Positions 19,384 to 29,360 of a stretch of DNA of 64,000 nt are shown here, in pieces. Under the pieces are notes generated by a model. It saw nothing but the letters and a program-made list of their open reading frames with translations, did not search any database and was not told the DNA's origin. The stretch's first letter is position 1. Every line of letters begins with the position of its first letter. The stretch is taken from NCBI RefSeq assembly GCF_000316665.1, contig NC_019678.1, positions 1 through 64,000 of the forward strand, in the 5' to 3' direction. Both the position numbers and the translations under genes were made by a program. This DNA comes from Rivularia sp. PCC 7116 (lineage in GTDB: Bacteria > Cyanobacteriota > Cyanobacteriia > Cyanobacteriales > Nostocaceae).

Positions 19384-21429
19384 TTAAGCTTCTTGATAAA
19401 TTATCTCTTGGAATTGAATAATATCTTTTTGAGGATCGGAGTGAGTAACTTTTACTGAAATCTCTTCACCCAAATTTACAGCCCGCTTGAAAAACATTGG
19501 TAACTGTAAACCTAAATCTTCTAATAAAATTAGCGCTAAATTGCTATCTTCTCTTAACCACATTAAAACAGTGGTATCCCATGCTTTATTTAAATGACGG
19601 CGAAGATATTCTAATGCCCAATATCTATTAGTTTGCCGCTCTACCATTACTACTTCTTGAGTAATACTGGTGACATTCATCATGACTTCCTTAAGTCCTT
19701 CCGCTGAGAAGGGTAAAACATCACCTCGCAGATGAGCTTTAATTTGGAAATGAGTCAGCAAGTCGCTATAGCGGCGAATTGGGGAAGTAGCTTGCGTATA
19801 AGTTTCTAGCCCTAAACCTGCGTGGCGCAAAGGGTTAATGCTCATTTCGCTCTTTGGCATACACCGCCGCATGGCACAGGCACGGACAAAACCTGCTGGT
19901 AGTAGTAGCAATTCTTCCTCTGGTGGTAATTCTGGCTGCGGCTGCCCACGAAAAGGCAAGGGTATACTATGAGTTTTTCCGTAACGAGCCGCGACTTCAC
20001 CCGTAAGAATCATCATTTCTGCTACTAATTGCCGGGAATGAGAATCATCTAGCAAATCGATATTAACTTCGTCATCTTTTACTTTAATCATTGCCTCAGG
20101 CATATTTATGCTGATGGCTCCTTGCTCGTAACGCCATGACTTGCGCTTCTTTGCCCATTTCCCAAGGGCTGCAATTTCGGGTTCTTCTCGGACTCCCGAT
20201 TCCAAAATATCGTTTACATCTTCGTAGGTAAGACGATAAGTCGGTTTAATCAAACTGGCATGAATGCTATATTCTTCTACACCACCAGTTTCATCTAAAA
20301 CAATCCCGAAACTTAAGGCACAACAGATTTCTCCCTGTATCAAACTCATCGGGCCGGTTGCCAATATTTCCGGGAACATAGGAATCATTCCTGTTGGCAA
20401 ATATACCGTACTACCGCGCTTTCTGGCATCCAAATCTAACTCATCTTCGGGTACAAGCCATCGTGTGGGATCGGCAATATGAACCCATACCCTTTCTCTA
20501 TTGTCGGGAAGCGTTTCCCAACTCAAACCATCATCAATTTCTGTAGTTGTTTCATCATCAACCGTATAGACTTTCAAATGAGTTAAATCCAAACGGTTTT
20601 GATCTGGATCTGGAGGAGGAGCGTTCAAGCGTTCATGCGCCACATCTAGTACCTTAGTAGGAAATTGAACGGGGATTGAAGAACGACGTAAAAATAAGTT
20701 TTGATTTGGACTCCACCAACCCAAATCAACAAGCAACTCGAACGCTCCTTGAGGAGTGGCAGTGCGTCCAAGCATTGTCATCGTTTCTAAAACTTGCGCG
20801 GGTGGGGGATAAGCTTGAGCCAATGATTCGTATTTAACTCCACCCCGCGTTACATCTGCCAGTAAGGCGGCATATTTTTCTAAGGCTTCTAATCTGTGAC
20901 GGTCGTGCTTCTGCCATTCTACAGTTTCGCCATCAAGCGCTTGCTGTACCCTTGTTAAAAATTCCTGCTGCCCCTGGGCTTTCAGAGCTTCTACTTCCAA
21001 TTGGTGCTTGCGCTCTGCAACGGCATTTGCACTTCGCGGTTCGTAACCGTCACCCTTTTGCTTAAAATAAACTTTATCATCCGATAACAAGCAGTGAGCC
21101 GCATAAACTTGAGGTGGCTCTACCTGGGAAAACAGTAAATTAGCCATCTCTTCTGGAGTCGCCGATGTGCTGTCTTCTATCAATAATTCCCAAGCTACTT
21201 CTAAGCTAGAGGGGTCTAAATACGACTCTACCTGCTTCAGAAAATCTGGTATTTCCGATGGCTTGTAAGTTTGTCCGACAACTTTGTAGGTAAATTGTCT
21301 TGGCGCAAGACTTGTGGATTGTCCTCGTTCGTCTAATACAATCCAACGGTTCTTTCCATCTGGGCGCTCTACTACACCCAAACGACGTTCGCCTTGATTT
21401 CTAAATTCTACCAGCGTCCCCTTTTCCAC
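19384..21429 (-). CDS. RNB-domain exoribonuclease (RNase II/R family)
   Basis: A 3'-5' hydrolytic exoribonuclease of 681 residues. The catalytic RNB domain spans about 280-590 with the metal-binding Asp cluster in YTVDDETTTEIDDGLSW (near 288-304), VWVHIADPTRWL, and the SPIRRYSDLLTHFQ block near 565. N-terminal OB-like strands (MEKGTLVEFRNQGERRLGVV) and a C-terminal S1-like segment (GEEISVKVTHSDPQKDIIQF) flank it. The length is that of cyanobacterial RNase II-like enzymes and shorter than E. coli RNase R. It lies downstream of rpmG-rpsR on the same strand. Whether it is RNase II or RNase R cannot be decided here. Confidence 0.92.
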   Translation of the reverse strand: MEKGTLVEFRNQGERRLGVVERPDGKNRWIVLDERGQSTSLAPRQFTYKVVGQTYKPSEIPDFLKQVESYLDPSSLEVAWELLIEDSTSATPEEMANLLFSQVEPPQVYAAHCLLSDDKVYFKQKGDGYEPRSANAVAERKHQLEVEALKAQGQQEFLTRVQQALDGETVEWQKHDRHRLEALEKYAALLADVTRGGVKYESLAQAYPPPAQVLETMTMLGRTATPQGAFELLVDLGWWSPNQNLFLRRSSIPVQFPTKVLDVAHERLNAPPPDPDQNRLDLTHLKVYTVDDETTTEIDDGLSWETLPDNRERVWVHIADPTRWLVPEDELDLDARKRGSTVYLPTGMIPMFPEILATGPMSLIQGEICCALSFGIVLDETGGVEEYSIHASLIKPTYRLTYEDVNDILESGVREEPEIAALGKWAKKRKSWRYEQGAISINMPEAMIKVKDDEVNIDLLDDSHSRQLVAEMMILTGEVAARYGKTHSIPLPFRGQPQPELPPEEELLLLPAGFVRACAMRRCMPKSEMSINPLRHAGLGLETYTQATSPIRRYSDLLTHFQIKAHLRGDVLPFSAEGLKEVMMNVTSITQEVVMVERQTNRYWALEYLRRHLNKAWDTTVLMWLREDSNLALILLEDLGLQLPMFFKRAVNLGEEISVKVTHSDPQKDIIQFQEIIYQEA

Positions 21430-21673
21430 AAGCCTTGTAATTCATTCAAATTTTCAGTTTTCAGATTTTGGATTATCCAATATAAAAATTCCAAAATCAA
21501 ATCATCTTCAATACAAAATAATCCAAAAATATGGAGTAATTGTCATTGTTAGCGATCGCCGCTGACACCTAGCTAGGTTACATGCGGCGCATCACAAAAG
21601 TAACTCGGGAGGCAGCCCACAGCTTTTATGCTTTAAGAGCCTCCCCAATATCTGGTATGCCAGGATACTAAAA

Positions 21674-21889
21674 TTAAGCTTCGGCATTCACAAAAGGTAA
21701 TAATGCCAAAATCCGAGCGCGTTTGATTGATGCAGTTAGAGCGCGTTGTTGCTGAGAAGTTAAACCTGTAATACGACGTGGCAATATTTTACCGCGTTCG
21801 GTAATAAATTTACGTAATAAATCAACGTCTTTATAATCTATGGGTTCTCCAGGTTTAATAGGAGAAAGACGACGACGATAATAAGCCAT
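21674..21889 (-). CDS. rpsR: 30S ribosomal protein S18
   Basis: A 71-residue basic protein with the S18 core: [21 protein letters not shown], then [20 protein letters not shown], then LALLPFV. It contacts S6 and the 16S rRNA platform. It starts 2 nt after the stop codon of rpmG on the same strand, so the two form a tight ribosomal operon, followed by the RNB ribonuclease gene. Secure. Confidence 0.97.
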   Translation of the reverse strand: MAYYRRRLSPIKPGEPIDYKDVDLLRKFITERGKILPRRITGLTSQQQRALTASIKRARILALLPFVNAEA

Positions 21890-21891
21890 TT

Positions 21892-22086
21892 TTACTTAAT
21901 TTCCTTGTGAACTGTATGCGTGTTGCAATGAGTGCAGAACTTTTTAAGTTCCAAACGATTAGTTGTATTGCGACGATTCTTAGTACTCGTATAACGAGAA
22001 ACTCCAGGCGAACGCTTATTAGCGTTGCTGCGACACTCCGTGCATTCCAGTGTCACTATTATACGAACACCTTTACTTTTAGCCAT
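21892..22086 (-). CDS. rpmG: 50S ribosomal protein L33
   Basis: A 64-residue L33 with the zinc-ribbon cysteines preserved: CTEC near 15-18 and CTHCNTHT near 52-59. The body [24 protein letters not shown] is typical of the C+ form of L33. It is the first gene of the rpmG-rpsR operon. Confidence 0.97.
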   Translation of the reverse strand: MAKSKGVRIIVTLECTECRSNANKRSPGVSRYTSTKNRRNTTNRLELKKFCTHCNTHTVHKEIK

Positions 22087-22269
22087 GATTAGACAAACAA
22101 TTTAAGCTAGCAAATAATAACACAAATAGCCATTCTCTCATATTCATTCGCCTAATTTCAACTATCTGCTTAATCCCGATGGAGCAGAAAGAAATAGTTG
22201 TAAGGCAATGAAAATATAATAATTCCAAAGTCGCGGTGATGCAGCTATTAACTGCGGTGGTTTCACCCA

Positions 22270-22680
22270 TATAAGCAGGAGGCTTTCTTGCCGAGTAAGA
22301 CTGCACTTAGCGCAGCTTCTCCCGTAGAAAAAGACCCGAAGGGTGATGCAAAATCTGCACCACTATCAATCGCGATAACGGAATCACGCTTAAGTATAAC
22401 AGCCACTCAGCAAAAAATGCCGCTTCAACCAATAGATTTACCACCAGCATTGCTTTTACTCGCGTTGATATTAGTCCTAATTACACCAACGGTTTGACCT
22501 AAAACATTAACATTCCCATTATTACCAGCAGCATAAAGTTTACCCGAGGCGATCGCCGTACCTGCTGTTTGTGTTTTTACAACTTGCGAACCTGTTCAAG
22601 TTACCGTGCTACTAGAGTCAACTTCAACACCAATTGCGTTGGCACTACAACCTCGTCTCAATAATTATGATAAGGAAGAA
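22270..22680 (-). pseudogene. Decayed filamentous-haemagglutinin-like exoprotein fragment
   Basis: Translating the minus strand gives one frame with family-like text broken by stops: AIASGKLYAAGNNGNVNVLG, then QTVGVIRTNINASKSNAGG, a stop, then RDSVIAIDSG. This matches the repeated pattern of two-partner-secretion exoproteins of cyanobacteria (GGNVNVLG, VGLIGA, INASG). No start, signal peptide or long frame remains. A short dispersed repeat (around 22300-22370) is embedded in it. The family call rests on pattern memory, so confidence is moderate. Confidence 0.55.
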
Positions 22681-22941
22681 ACCTTAGTTTCAATTCATAC
22701 TACTTATATTTATCTTTAATAACTATAACGCAGATTAATTAAACCCCCTATAGAACCTATTTGACATCTTTTATTGCAATGAATAGTTAAATTCCAATAT
22801 TAAAAAAATATTATTTCTTACTTGAATTGCGCTCAATTCTAAGTTGAATTAAACACTTTCAGTATCTAGTTGCTTTTTCAGTTTGACAGCCTTAGTTAGA
22901 AGCAGTTTAAGGTTAATATTTGAAGAAATAAGCACAAAAAA

Positions 22942-22959
22942 ACGGGTCTTTTAACCCGC
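22942..22959 (-). terminator. Intrinsic terminator after typA
   Basis: On the minus strand a GCGGGT...ACCCGT stem with a short loop is followed by at least seven T. It lies about 70 nt downstream of the typA stop codon. Confidence 0.8.
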
Positions 22960-23026
22960 TCCTAAATAAAATAAATGTAACTGTGAAAGGTTAAAATTTT
23001 AAGCTTTAACCTTTGACCTAACTAAA

Positions 23027-24817
23027 TTACCGTCTTGCAAATTTCTTAGACATCTTCCGCAAGCGAATTGATTCTGGTGTAACTTCCACCAATTCATCTG
23101 GCCCAATATATTCCAAAGCTCTTTCCAGACTCATTTCTACTGGTGCTTGTAATTGAACTAATTCATCACCACTAGCAGCACGATGGTTTGTTAACTGCTT
23201 GGTTTTACAAAGGTTCAATTCCAAATCTTGGGGACGATTGTTTTCTCCAACAATCATACCTTTATAAACTTTGGTACCGGGAGTAATGAAGAAAGAACCT
23301 CTATCTTCAGCGTTTTTCATCGCGTAGAAAGTAGCAACACCTTCCTCAAAAGATATTAGTACGCCGTTACGACGGGCAGAAATATCACCAATAATCGGAC
23401 GATAATCCAAGAAACTGTGGTTCATGATTCCGTCACCGCGAGTGATACGCATAAATTCACCACGGAAACCAATCAAACCACGAGCAGGAATCACAAACTC
23501 TAATTGAGAACGTCCATTACCACCCATTTGCATATCTTGCATTTCACCTTTGCGCTGTCCGAGTCTTTCGATACAGCCACCAACGGCTTCTTCGGAAACG
23601 TCTAAAGCCAGAAGTTCGTAAGGTTCGCAAGGTTGTCCGTTGACTTCGCGGTAAATTACCTGTGGCTGAGATACCTGAAACTCATAACCTTCGCGACGCA
23701 TGGTTTCAATCAAGATACCCAAGTGAAGTTCACCACGCCCGGAAACTCCGAATTTATCGGGAGAATCGGTTTCTTCAACTCGTAAAGCTACGTTTGTTTG
23801 CAACTCGCGCATCAAACGGTCTCTTATCTGACGAGAAGTAACGAAATCTCCTTCTTTTCCGCAGAATGGAGAATCATTCACGGAGAAAGTCATTTGCAAA
23901 GTAGGTTCATCCACTTTAATAAGTGGCAATGCCCGAGGTTCGTTGGGACAAGTTATGGTTTCTCCAATATTTGCATCGGTAAAACCTGCAACTGCAACTA
24001 GATTACCGGCAGATGATTGCTCTAATTCCACCCGACTTAAACCTTCAAAGCCCATTAATTTGCTAATTTTGGCTTTGACAATTTTACCGTCTTCCTTAAC
24101 CAAAGCAGCTTGTTGTCCGGCGTTGATAGTACCGTTGTGAATTCTACCAATTACAATTCTTCCCAAGTACTCGGAGTAATCCAGAGTTGTCACCTGCAAT
24201 TGTAAAGGCTTTTCGGGGTCGCCTACTGGGGGTGGAACGTGACGTAAGATTGCCTCAAACAAAGGCTGCATATCCTTATCTTCGTCTTCCAGTTCGTTTT
24301 TAGCAAAGCCTGCTAAACCAGAAGCGAACAAATAAGGGAAATCGCATTGGTCATCATCTGCCCCTAATTCTAGGAACAAATCCAATACCTTATCAACTGC
24401 GGTGTGGGGATCTGCTCGCGGACGGTCAATTTTGTTGACAACAACAATCGGGCGTAATCCTTTTTCCAAAGCTTTCTTCAGAACAAAGCGCGTTTGCGGC
24501 ATGGGACCTTCATTCGCATCCACAATGAGGACGCAACCGTCCACCATCCCCAATACCCGTTCAACTTCTCCACCGAAGTCAGCGTGTCCGGGAGTATCAA
24601 CAATATTAATTAAAGTGTCTTTGTAACGAACGGCTGTATTTTTGGAAAGAATCGTAATCCCTCTTTCTCTCTCCAAATCGTTGGAATCCATGACGCAATC
24701 CGGAACGTCTTCCCCTTCACGGAAAATGCCAGATTGTTTGAGCAGGGAATCAACGAGGGTTGTTTTGCCGTGGTCTACGTGAGCGATAATAGCGACGTTA
24801 CGGATTGGGAGCGTCAT
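23027..24817 (-). CDS. typA: Translational GTPase TypA/BipA
   Basis: A ribosome-associated GTPase of the elongation factor family, 596 residues, the usual length. G motifs are visible: [10 protein letters not shown] (13-22, G1), RGITI (G2), DTPGHADF (G3), NKIDR (G4). EF-G-like domains follow, then the TypA-specific C-terminus with [20 protein letters not shown] and [14 protein letters not shown]. It ends in a basic tail [10 protein letters not shown]. Members are linked to ribosome assembly and stress or cold adaptation. A terminator follows. Confidence 0.97.
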   Translation of the reverse strand: MTLPIRNVAIIAHVDHGKTTLVDSLLKQSGIFREGEDVPDCVMDSNDLERERGITILSKNTAVRYKDTLINIVDTPGHADFGGEVERVLGMVDGCVLIVDANEGPMPQTRFVLKKALEKGLRPIVVVNKIDRPRADPHTAVDKVLDLFLELGADDDQCDFPYLFASGLAGFAKNELEDEDKDMQPLFEAILRHVPPPVGDPEKPLQLQVTTLDYSEYLGRIVIGRIHNGTINAGQQAALVKEDGKIVKAKISKLMGFEGLSRVELEQSSAGNLVAVAGFTDANIGETITCPNEPRALPLIKVDEPTLQMTFSVNDSPFCGKEGDFVTSRQIRDRLMRELQTNVALRVEETDSPDKFGVSGRGELHLGILIETMRREGYEFQVSQPQVIYREVNGQPCEPYELLALDVSEEAVGGCIERLGQRKGEMQDMQMGGNGRSQLEFVIPARGLIGFRGEFMRITRGDGIMNHSFLDYRPIIGDISARRNGVLISFEEGVATFYAMKNAEDRGSFFITPGTKVYKGMIVGENNRPQDLELNLCKTKQLTNHRAASGDELVQLQAPVEMSLERALEYIGPDELVEVTPESIRLRKMSKKFARR

Positions 24818-25154
24818 AAGTGCGTCCGGTTAACTGTGGGTTTATATATCTTAACTATGGTGTAAAGGCTGTATTAACAGAATTTGGATAAAAATGTCGA
24901 TTCTGTAAACATCCCTTAACAATTCTATCTTACTCTTTGCGTTTGAAAGAATATTTGGTAATCGGTAATTGCGAATTGCAAATTGGGAATAGGGCATTGG
25001 GGATTGGGCATTGGGGATTGGGCATGGTACAAAGTTAGGAGTTAAGACGGGAATAGTAAGTAGAGAGTAGCGAGTTATAAATTATTTTCTCCTTGTCCCC
25101 TTATCTCCCTATCACCCATTACCCACTACCTATTACCCATTACCCAATCAAAAA
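24818..25154. repeat. Intergenic region with simple GGGCATTGGGGATT-type repeats
   Basis: About 340 bp between divergent genes. The stretch 24990-25025 repeats a GGGCATTGGGGATT unit, and 25110-25150 repeats CACTACCTATTACCCATT-like units. These simple repeats occur in many intergenic gaps of this window. No gene is seen. Confidence 0.65.
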
Positions 25155-25787
25155 ATGCCCCACATTGTTCTAATCGGTGATTCAATTTTCGATAATGCTG
25201 CTTACGTTGGTGGAAATCCAGATGTAATTTCGCAGTTACAACTAAAACTTCCTGAAAATTGGAATGCTAGTTTAAATGCAATTGATGGGAATAAAGTTGA
25301 TGATGTTTACACTCAACTGGAAAAATTACCCAAAGATGCTACTCATTTAGTTCTGAGTATAGGAGGAAATGATGCACTTAGCTGTATCGGTATTTTAAAT
25401 GAGAAAGTCGCTTCTTCTGCTGAAGTATTTATTAAGCTGGCTAACTTACGAGAAGACTTTGAAAACCAGTATCATAAATTGCTACGAAGAATTTTAAGTC
25501 TCGGTATACCTACAGCTATTTGTACTATTTATAATCCGAATTATCCCGAATCAACTTATCAAAGAATTGGGGTTGCTGCTTTAACAATTTTCAATGATGT
25601 GATTATTCGACAAGCTTTTCAATTCGGTATTCCGCTAATCGATTTGAGATTAACCTGTAATGAAGCTAGTGATTACGCAAATCCAATTGAACCTTCATGC
25701 GCCGGTGGTGAAAAAATTGTGAATGCGATTGTTAATGCTGTTTTTGAGCATAATTTTGATAGGCATTATACTCAGGTTTTTTATTGA
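25155..25787 (+). CDS. SGNH/GDSL-family hydrolase
   Basis: A 210-residue esterase-like protein. Block I is IGDSIFDNAAYVGG (nucleophile Ser9) and block III is LSIGGNDAL (oxyanion Asn, near 68-76). The block V Asp/His pair is less clear: a C-terminal PLIDLR segment and IEPSCAGGEKI are present where relatives carry DxxH, so a His is not evident at the usual place. No signal peptide, so it is probably cytoplasmic. The substrate is unknown. It stands alone between repeats and a convergent GNAT gene. Confidence 0.82.
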   Translation: MPHIVLIGDSIFDNAAYVGGNPDVISQLQLKLPENWNASLNAIDGNKVDDVYTQLEKLPKDATHLVLSIGGNDALSCIGILNEKVASSAEVFIKLANLREDFENQYHKLLRRILSLGIPTAICTIYNPNYPESTYQRIGVAALTIFNDVIIRQAFQFGIPLIDLRLTCNEASDYANPIEPSCAGGEKIVNAIVNAVFEHNFDRHYTQVFY

Positions 25788-25891
25788 TTTGGTAGCTAAA
25801 AAATGAGGTAAATTATTTGTGATATTTTTAATTTATTATTTGACAGAATAAGTATTTATCACTTACCTAATTACTTATCAAATAAGGATAT

Positions 25892-26401
25892 TTATATTAA
25901 ATTGATTAAATAGCGAATTTCTCGGATTTGAAAATTTTCTCTAACATCAGTTTTAGTCGCTCCATCTGGTTGAAATCCCATTTTTTCATAGAATTTACGC
26001 GCTATTTGATTGGTATCGAGTACCCAAAGAGTTATTTGAGTAAATTGTTGATTTCTCATATCTTTAAATATAAATTCAACAAATTCTGTTCCCAAACCTT
26101 TTCTCCAATATTCGGGATTGATATATATTGAAGTAATTTCTCCTGTTATTTTAGAATCCTTGTCTCGATCGCGAGTTTGTCCGAAATTAGCAAAACCTAC
26201 TACCAAATCGTCGATTTTTTGGACTATCGTATGAGTTTGGGAATTAGTTAAAATATTTTGCCAAGATTTTTCGCGTTTTGAAATCGATAAATTGTTTAAA
26301 TAACTCTGAGGTATCAAACATTTATAAACTTTTTGCCAAGATTTTACGTGAATTTCAGCAATATCTTTTACGTCTTCAAGGATTGCGGTTCTGATAGTCA
26401 T
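25892..26401 (-). CDS. GNAT-family N-acetyltransferase
   Basis: A 169-residue GNAT protein. It begins MTIRTAILEDVKDIAEIHVKSW, and the acetyl-CoA loop is in EYWRKGLGTEFVEFIF (near 107-122, the R/QxxGxG/A motif). The end, LWVLDTNQIARKFYEKMGFQ, is typical of motif B. The substrate cannot be inferred. It is convergent with the SGNH hydrolase gene and separated by a short gap from the TetR gene. Confidence 0.9.
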   Translation of the reverse strand: MTIRTAILEDVKDIAEIHVKSWQKVYKCLIPQSYLNNLSISKREKSWQNILTNSQTHTIVQKIDDLVVGFANFGQTRDRDKDSKITGEITSIYINPEYWRKGLGTEFVEFIFKDMRNQQFTQITLWVLDTNQIARKFYEKMGFQPDGATKTDVRENFQIREIRYLINLI

Positions 26402-26472
26402 TAAGCTTAATCAAATTCAATTTTCATACCCACTTATAAAACTACAGCTTAGTTTTAGCTAATTCAAATGGT

Positions 26473-27105
26473 TCAATCAAAATTCTTCATCCCCTGAGCC
26501 ACAAATTTAACTAAACGAGAAATAGCAATTTCAATCTCCTCTGAAGAATTTCCAGTTATTACTTTATCTGACTGACCAAGTTGATTTGCAGTACGGATTA
26601 TGATTGCGATCGCTAAATCTAATTTCCAAGTTAGTTCGGTACGAGTTTGATCGGGAAGCGCTCTTTGCAGAATATCTAAAAATCGTCGTTGACTTTCATA
26701 AAATTCTTTGTCTGCAAGTTGCTGTATTGGTAAAGGTTCCGCACGACAACGCCCCATGAATTGAGCGCGAACCATTCCTGCTTCTCCCATTTGAGTTATT
26801 ATCCTCAAAGGAGGGCCGTAAAATGCTTCTAGAATATTCTCTAGTGATGGTGGTTCTTCTAAATTTTCATATTTGGCAAGCTCCTCTAGCTGAGATGCTA
26901 CTATCTGTTGAGCAGTTCTCTGCACCACTGCAATAAAAAGCTCTTCTTTTGAACCAAAATGGTAGTGAACTGCTGCAATATTAACTCCTGCTTCTCGAAT
27001 CACGTTACGTAAACTCGTGCCAGCAAAGCCTTTTTCGGCAAATAAACGCTCAGCTACGTTAAGTATTTGCTCTTTCGTATCTATAGTTGTTACAGTATTT
27101 TTCAT
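26473..27105 (-). CDS. TetR/AcrR-family transcriptional regulator
   Basis: A 210-residue repressor-type regulator. The N-terminal DNA-binding domain has the TetR helix-turn-helix GFAGTSLRNVIREAGVNIAAVHYHFGSKEELF (about 27-58; only key parts are quoted). The C-terminal ligand domain resembles the DUF1956/CecR type, with LRIITQMGEAGMVRAQFMG near 98. It is divergent from the RND efflux genes at 27657-32555. Two copies of a CAAACGTWTGATTGAYG motif lie in the shared region, one right next to its own start. It probably represses itself and the pump; the inducer is unknown. Confidence 0.9.
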   Translation of the reverse strand: MKNTVTTIDTKEQILNVAERLFAEKGFAGTSLRNVIREAGVNIAAVHYHFGSKEELFIAVVQRTAQQIVASQLEELAKYENLEEPPSLENILEAFYGPPLRIITQMGEAGMVRAQFMGRCRAEPLPIQQLADKEFYESQRRFLDILQRALPDQTRTELTWKLDLAIAIIIRTANQLGQSDKVITGNSSEEIEIAISRLVKFVAQGMKNFD

Positions 27106-27111
27106 TTAAAA

Positions 27112-27128
27112 CAAACGTTTGATTGATG
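27112..27128. promoter_or_regulatory. Candidate TetR operator, copy 1
   Basis: CAAACGTTTGATTGATG, containing the perfect palindrome CAAACGTTTG (27112-27121). It lies 7 bp upstream of the TetR start codon. A near-identical 17-mer occurs at 27361-27377, with two mismatches. Confidence 0.6.
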
Positions 27129-27360
27129 CGCGACTTTAATTATAATTGACTTATTTATAAACTTCCTGTTCCAATTTTACGGCATGCAAGCCAAGTATTG
27201 GGCAAAATGCATTCAATAAAAAACTGCTCTGTTAGCTGTTTAATCTAAGAGAAGAAAAGCAGAATACCTTTATGATAGCTCTATTTTAGCTGTAAAAGTA
27301 ATTAAAAGAATTGGTTCCAATGGTTGAAAAACATGTATGCAATTCAACATATGTATCTAT

Positions 27361-27377
27361 CAAACGTATGATTGACG
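27361..27377. promoter_or_regulatory. Candidate TetR operator, copy 2
   Basis: CAAACGTATGATTGACG, matching copy 1 at 15 of 17 positions and in the same orientation. It lies upstream of the RND adaptor gene. Shared occurrence in one divergent region suggests binding by the adjacent TetR protein. Confidence 0.55.
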
Positions 27378-27399
27378 AAAATTAAAACGTGTGTTTGAA

Positions 27400-27640
27400 T
27401 TGTATGCATGAGAAAACTTATTTCGCGGAAAGTTGCGGTGCCGGGGTCCCCGAGGCACTACGTTGCGGTGAGACAAGGTAAGGGGGTGTCGGTTTCCGTC
27501 CTCCAAACTAGCGTTAGCGAAGCGAGGCGTTAGCCTTACCCGGAGGGAGGTTCCCAAGCCACTACGTTGCGCGGGAACAAGCGCGTTGTAGCAAGTGCCG
27601 TCCCGTTGAGCAAACTTTCTCAGACGAAGATATAAGCCCC
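27400..27640. repeat. GC-rich dispersed repeat cluster
   Basis: A stretch of distinctly higher GC than its surroundings. It carries inverted pieces such as CCGGGGTCCCCG (near 27439), two copies of CACTACGTTGCG (near 27458 and 27561), and the GCGTTAGCGAAGC-type unit seen elsewhere in cyanobacterial intergenic repeats. A 65-codon open frame over it is not credible. It lies in the leader of the RND adaptor gene. Confidence 0.65.
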
Positions 27641-27656
27641 ACTGGAGGCAAGTACT

Positions 27657-29051
27657 ATGAACCCAGATTTTACTCCAAATTCCCAGATATCGGGTGATGA
27701 AACACTTGACAATGGGGGATATTCACAAGAAAAAGAGAATCAGTACCGAGATTATTCCAAGTTGCTTCGCTATGGAATGTTGGGTTTGCTTGGGTTAATG
27801 GTAGCAGCAGGGGCTGTGTTTGGTGCTAAGAACTTCACTCAAGCAGAACCTGAAACCCAGGAAGTCGCAGTGGCAAAACCTTTGCCAGTTACAACTTTAC
27901 GAGCCAAACCCGTTGAATCCTATCAGGTTATGCGGACTTACACTGGTGAAATTGCTGCAATTCGGACTAGCGAATTGGGGTTTGAACGAGGTGGAAAGTT
28001 AGTTAATGTTTTTGTCAAAGAGGGCGATCGTCTGAAATCGGGACAGCCAATTGCAAAGCTTGATGTAAGTAATTTACAGATGCAAAAATTGCAATTAGAA
28101 GCTCAAAAAGCCCAAGCACAAGCAAGATTGGATGAATTTATTGCAGGTCCTCGTCAGCAGGATATTGCAGCCGCTCGGGCAGCAGTAGATGATATTCAAC
28201 AGCAGTTGCAGCTACAAAGAACTAAGTTAAAGAGACGAAAGTATTTGTACGGTGAAGGAGCAATTTCCCGAGAACAGCTAGATGAAATTTCTTTCGGTGA
28301 AAATTCTTTAAACGCTCGTTTGAGACAAGCTCAAAGTAATTTAAACGAACTTTTAGCAGGGACTCGTACAGAACAAATAGCCGCACAGCGAGCAGTGGTT
28401 AAACAATTAGAAGCAAGTATATCAGACTTAGAAATTAATATAGCTAAAAGTACTATCAAAGCACCATTTGCAGGTATAGTTTCCGCTCGTCAAATCGATG
28501 AAGGAACGGTAGTAAATACAGGTCAAGCTGTGGTGAGATTGGTAGAAAATACCAGTCCAGAAGCTAGAATTGGAATGCCTGCAAGCGTAGTAAATCGATT
28601 GCGAGTTGGTAGCACTCAAAAGGTACAAATTAATAATCAGACTTATTCAGCAAGAGTCGCTTCAATTTTGCCAGAAGTTAATCCTAATACTCGTACTCAA
28701 GTAGTCGTATTGAAATTAGAGTCTTCCTTAATATCTCAAATTAACCCCGGTCAAACAGTTAGGTTAAAGCTGACAGATACAATTTCCACAGAAGGATTTT
28801 GGTTGCCAAATAAAGCCTTAACTCAGGGATTGCGCGGACTTTGGACTAGTTACGTTTTAACCAAACCGAAAGTAGAGAATGCAAGTACTCCTAAAAATTC
28901 ATTTGTACTTGAGCAGCGAACTGTAGAAGTATTACACCAAGAAAGCGACAGAGTTTTGGTACGGGGTACTTTGCAACCCGGAGACAGAATTGTTGCAAAC
29001 GGAGTTCATCGCTTGGTTCCCGGTCAGATTGTGCGTCCGATTGGGGAGTGA
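27657..29051 (+). CDS. RND efflux periplasmic adaptor (membrane fusion protein)
   Basis: A 464-residue HlyD/AcrA-type adaptor. One membrane anchor lies near 37-54 (LLRYGMLGLLGLMVAAGAVF). A lipoyl half-motif follows (GELGFERGGKLVNVFVKEGDRLKSGQPIAKLD is the region, about 105-135), then a long alpha hairpin (about 137-250). The second lipoyl half comes next (TIKAPFAGIVSARQIDEGTVV, about 262-282; only landmarks are quoted), then a beta-barrel and membrane-proximal domain. It bridges the inner-membrane pump to an outer-membrane channel. The RND pump gene follows after about 310 bp. No TolC-like gene is in the window. Confidence 0.92.
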   Translation: MNPDFTPNSQISGDETLDNGGYSQEKENQYRDYSKLLRYGMLGLLGLMVAAGAVFGAKNFTQAEPETQEVAVAKPLPVTTLRAKPVESYQVMRTYTGEIAAIRTSELGFERGGKLVNVFVKEGDRLKSGQPIAKLDVSNLQMQKLQLEAQKAQAQARLDEFIAGPRQQDIAAARAAVDDIQQQLQLQRTKLKRRKYLYGEGAISREQLDEISFGENSLNARLRQAQSNLNELLAGTRTEQIAAQRAVVKQLEASISDLEINIAKSTIKAPFAGIVSARQIDEGTVVNTGQAVVRLVENTSPEARIGMPASVVNRLRVGSTQKVQINNQTYSARVASILPEVNPNTRTQVVVLKLESSLISQINPGQTVRLKLTDTISTEGFWLPNKALTQGLRGLWTSYVLTKPKVENASTPKNSFVLEQRTVEVLHQESDRVLVRGTLQPGDRIVANGVHRLVPGQIVRPIGE

Positions 29052-29360
29052 GGAGAGAGGGGGAGATGGGGAAGAGGGGGGAGAGGGGGTAGAAAAAATT
29101 AATTCTTACCCCATAAATTTAATCCTAAATAAATCCATATATTATCAAAATCCAAAATAAATTAACTTTTAACTCGCTACTGATAATTCACAATTCCTAA
29201 CTCTTTTAATCAAAACGTAATTGACAATTTTCTTAATACATAATGGTGCGTTACGGCATTATCAAAGGAATAATCTTCCAATCGAATGATCTCGTGCCGT
29301 AACACACCAGGGCAAACTATTACCCATTACCAATTATCTATTACCAATTACCTATTAATC
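29052..29360. repeat. Spacer between adaptor and pump genes with an inverted repeat
   Basis: About 310 bp. An imperfect inverted repeat, GGTGCGTTACGGCA near 29245 and TGCCGTAACACACC near 29296, flanks about 40 bp. The same GGTGCGTTACG end appears at about 60502. TTACCAATTA-type simple repeats follow up to the pump start. No gene is seen. Confidence 0.55.

Noticed and set aside
27360-27557. 65-codon minus-strand frame upstream of the RND adaptor
   Set aside because: It translates a GC-rich dispersed repeat and has no protein-like pattern.
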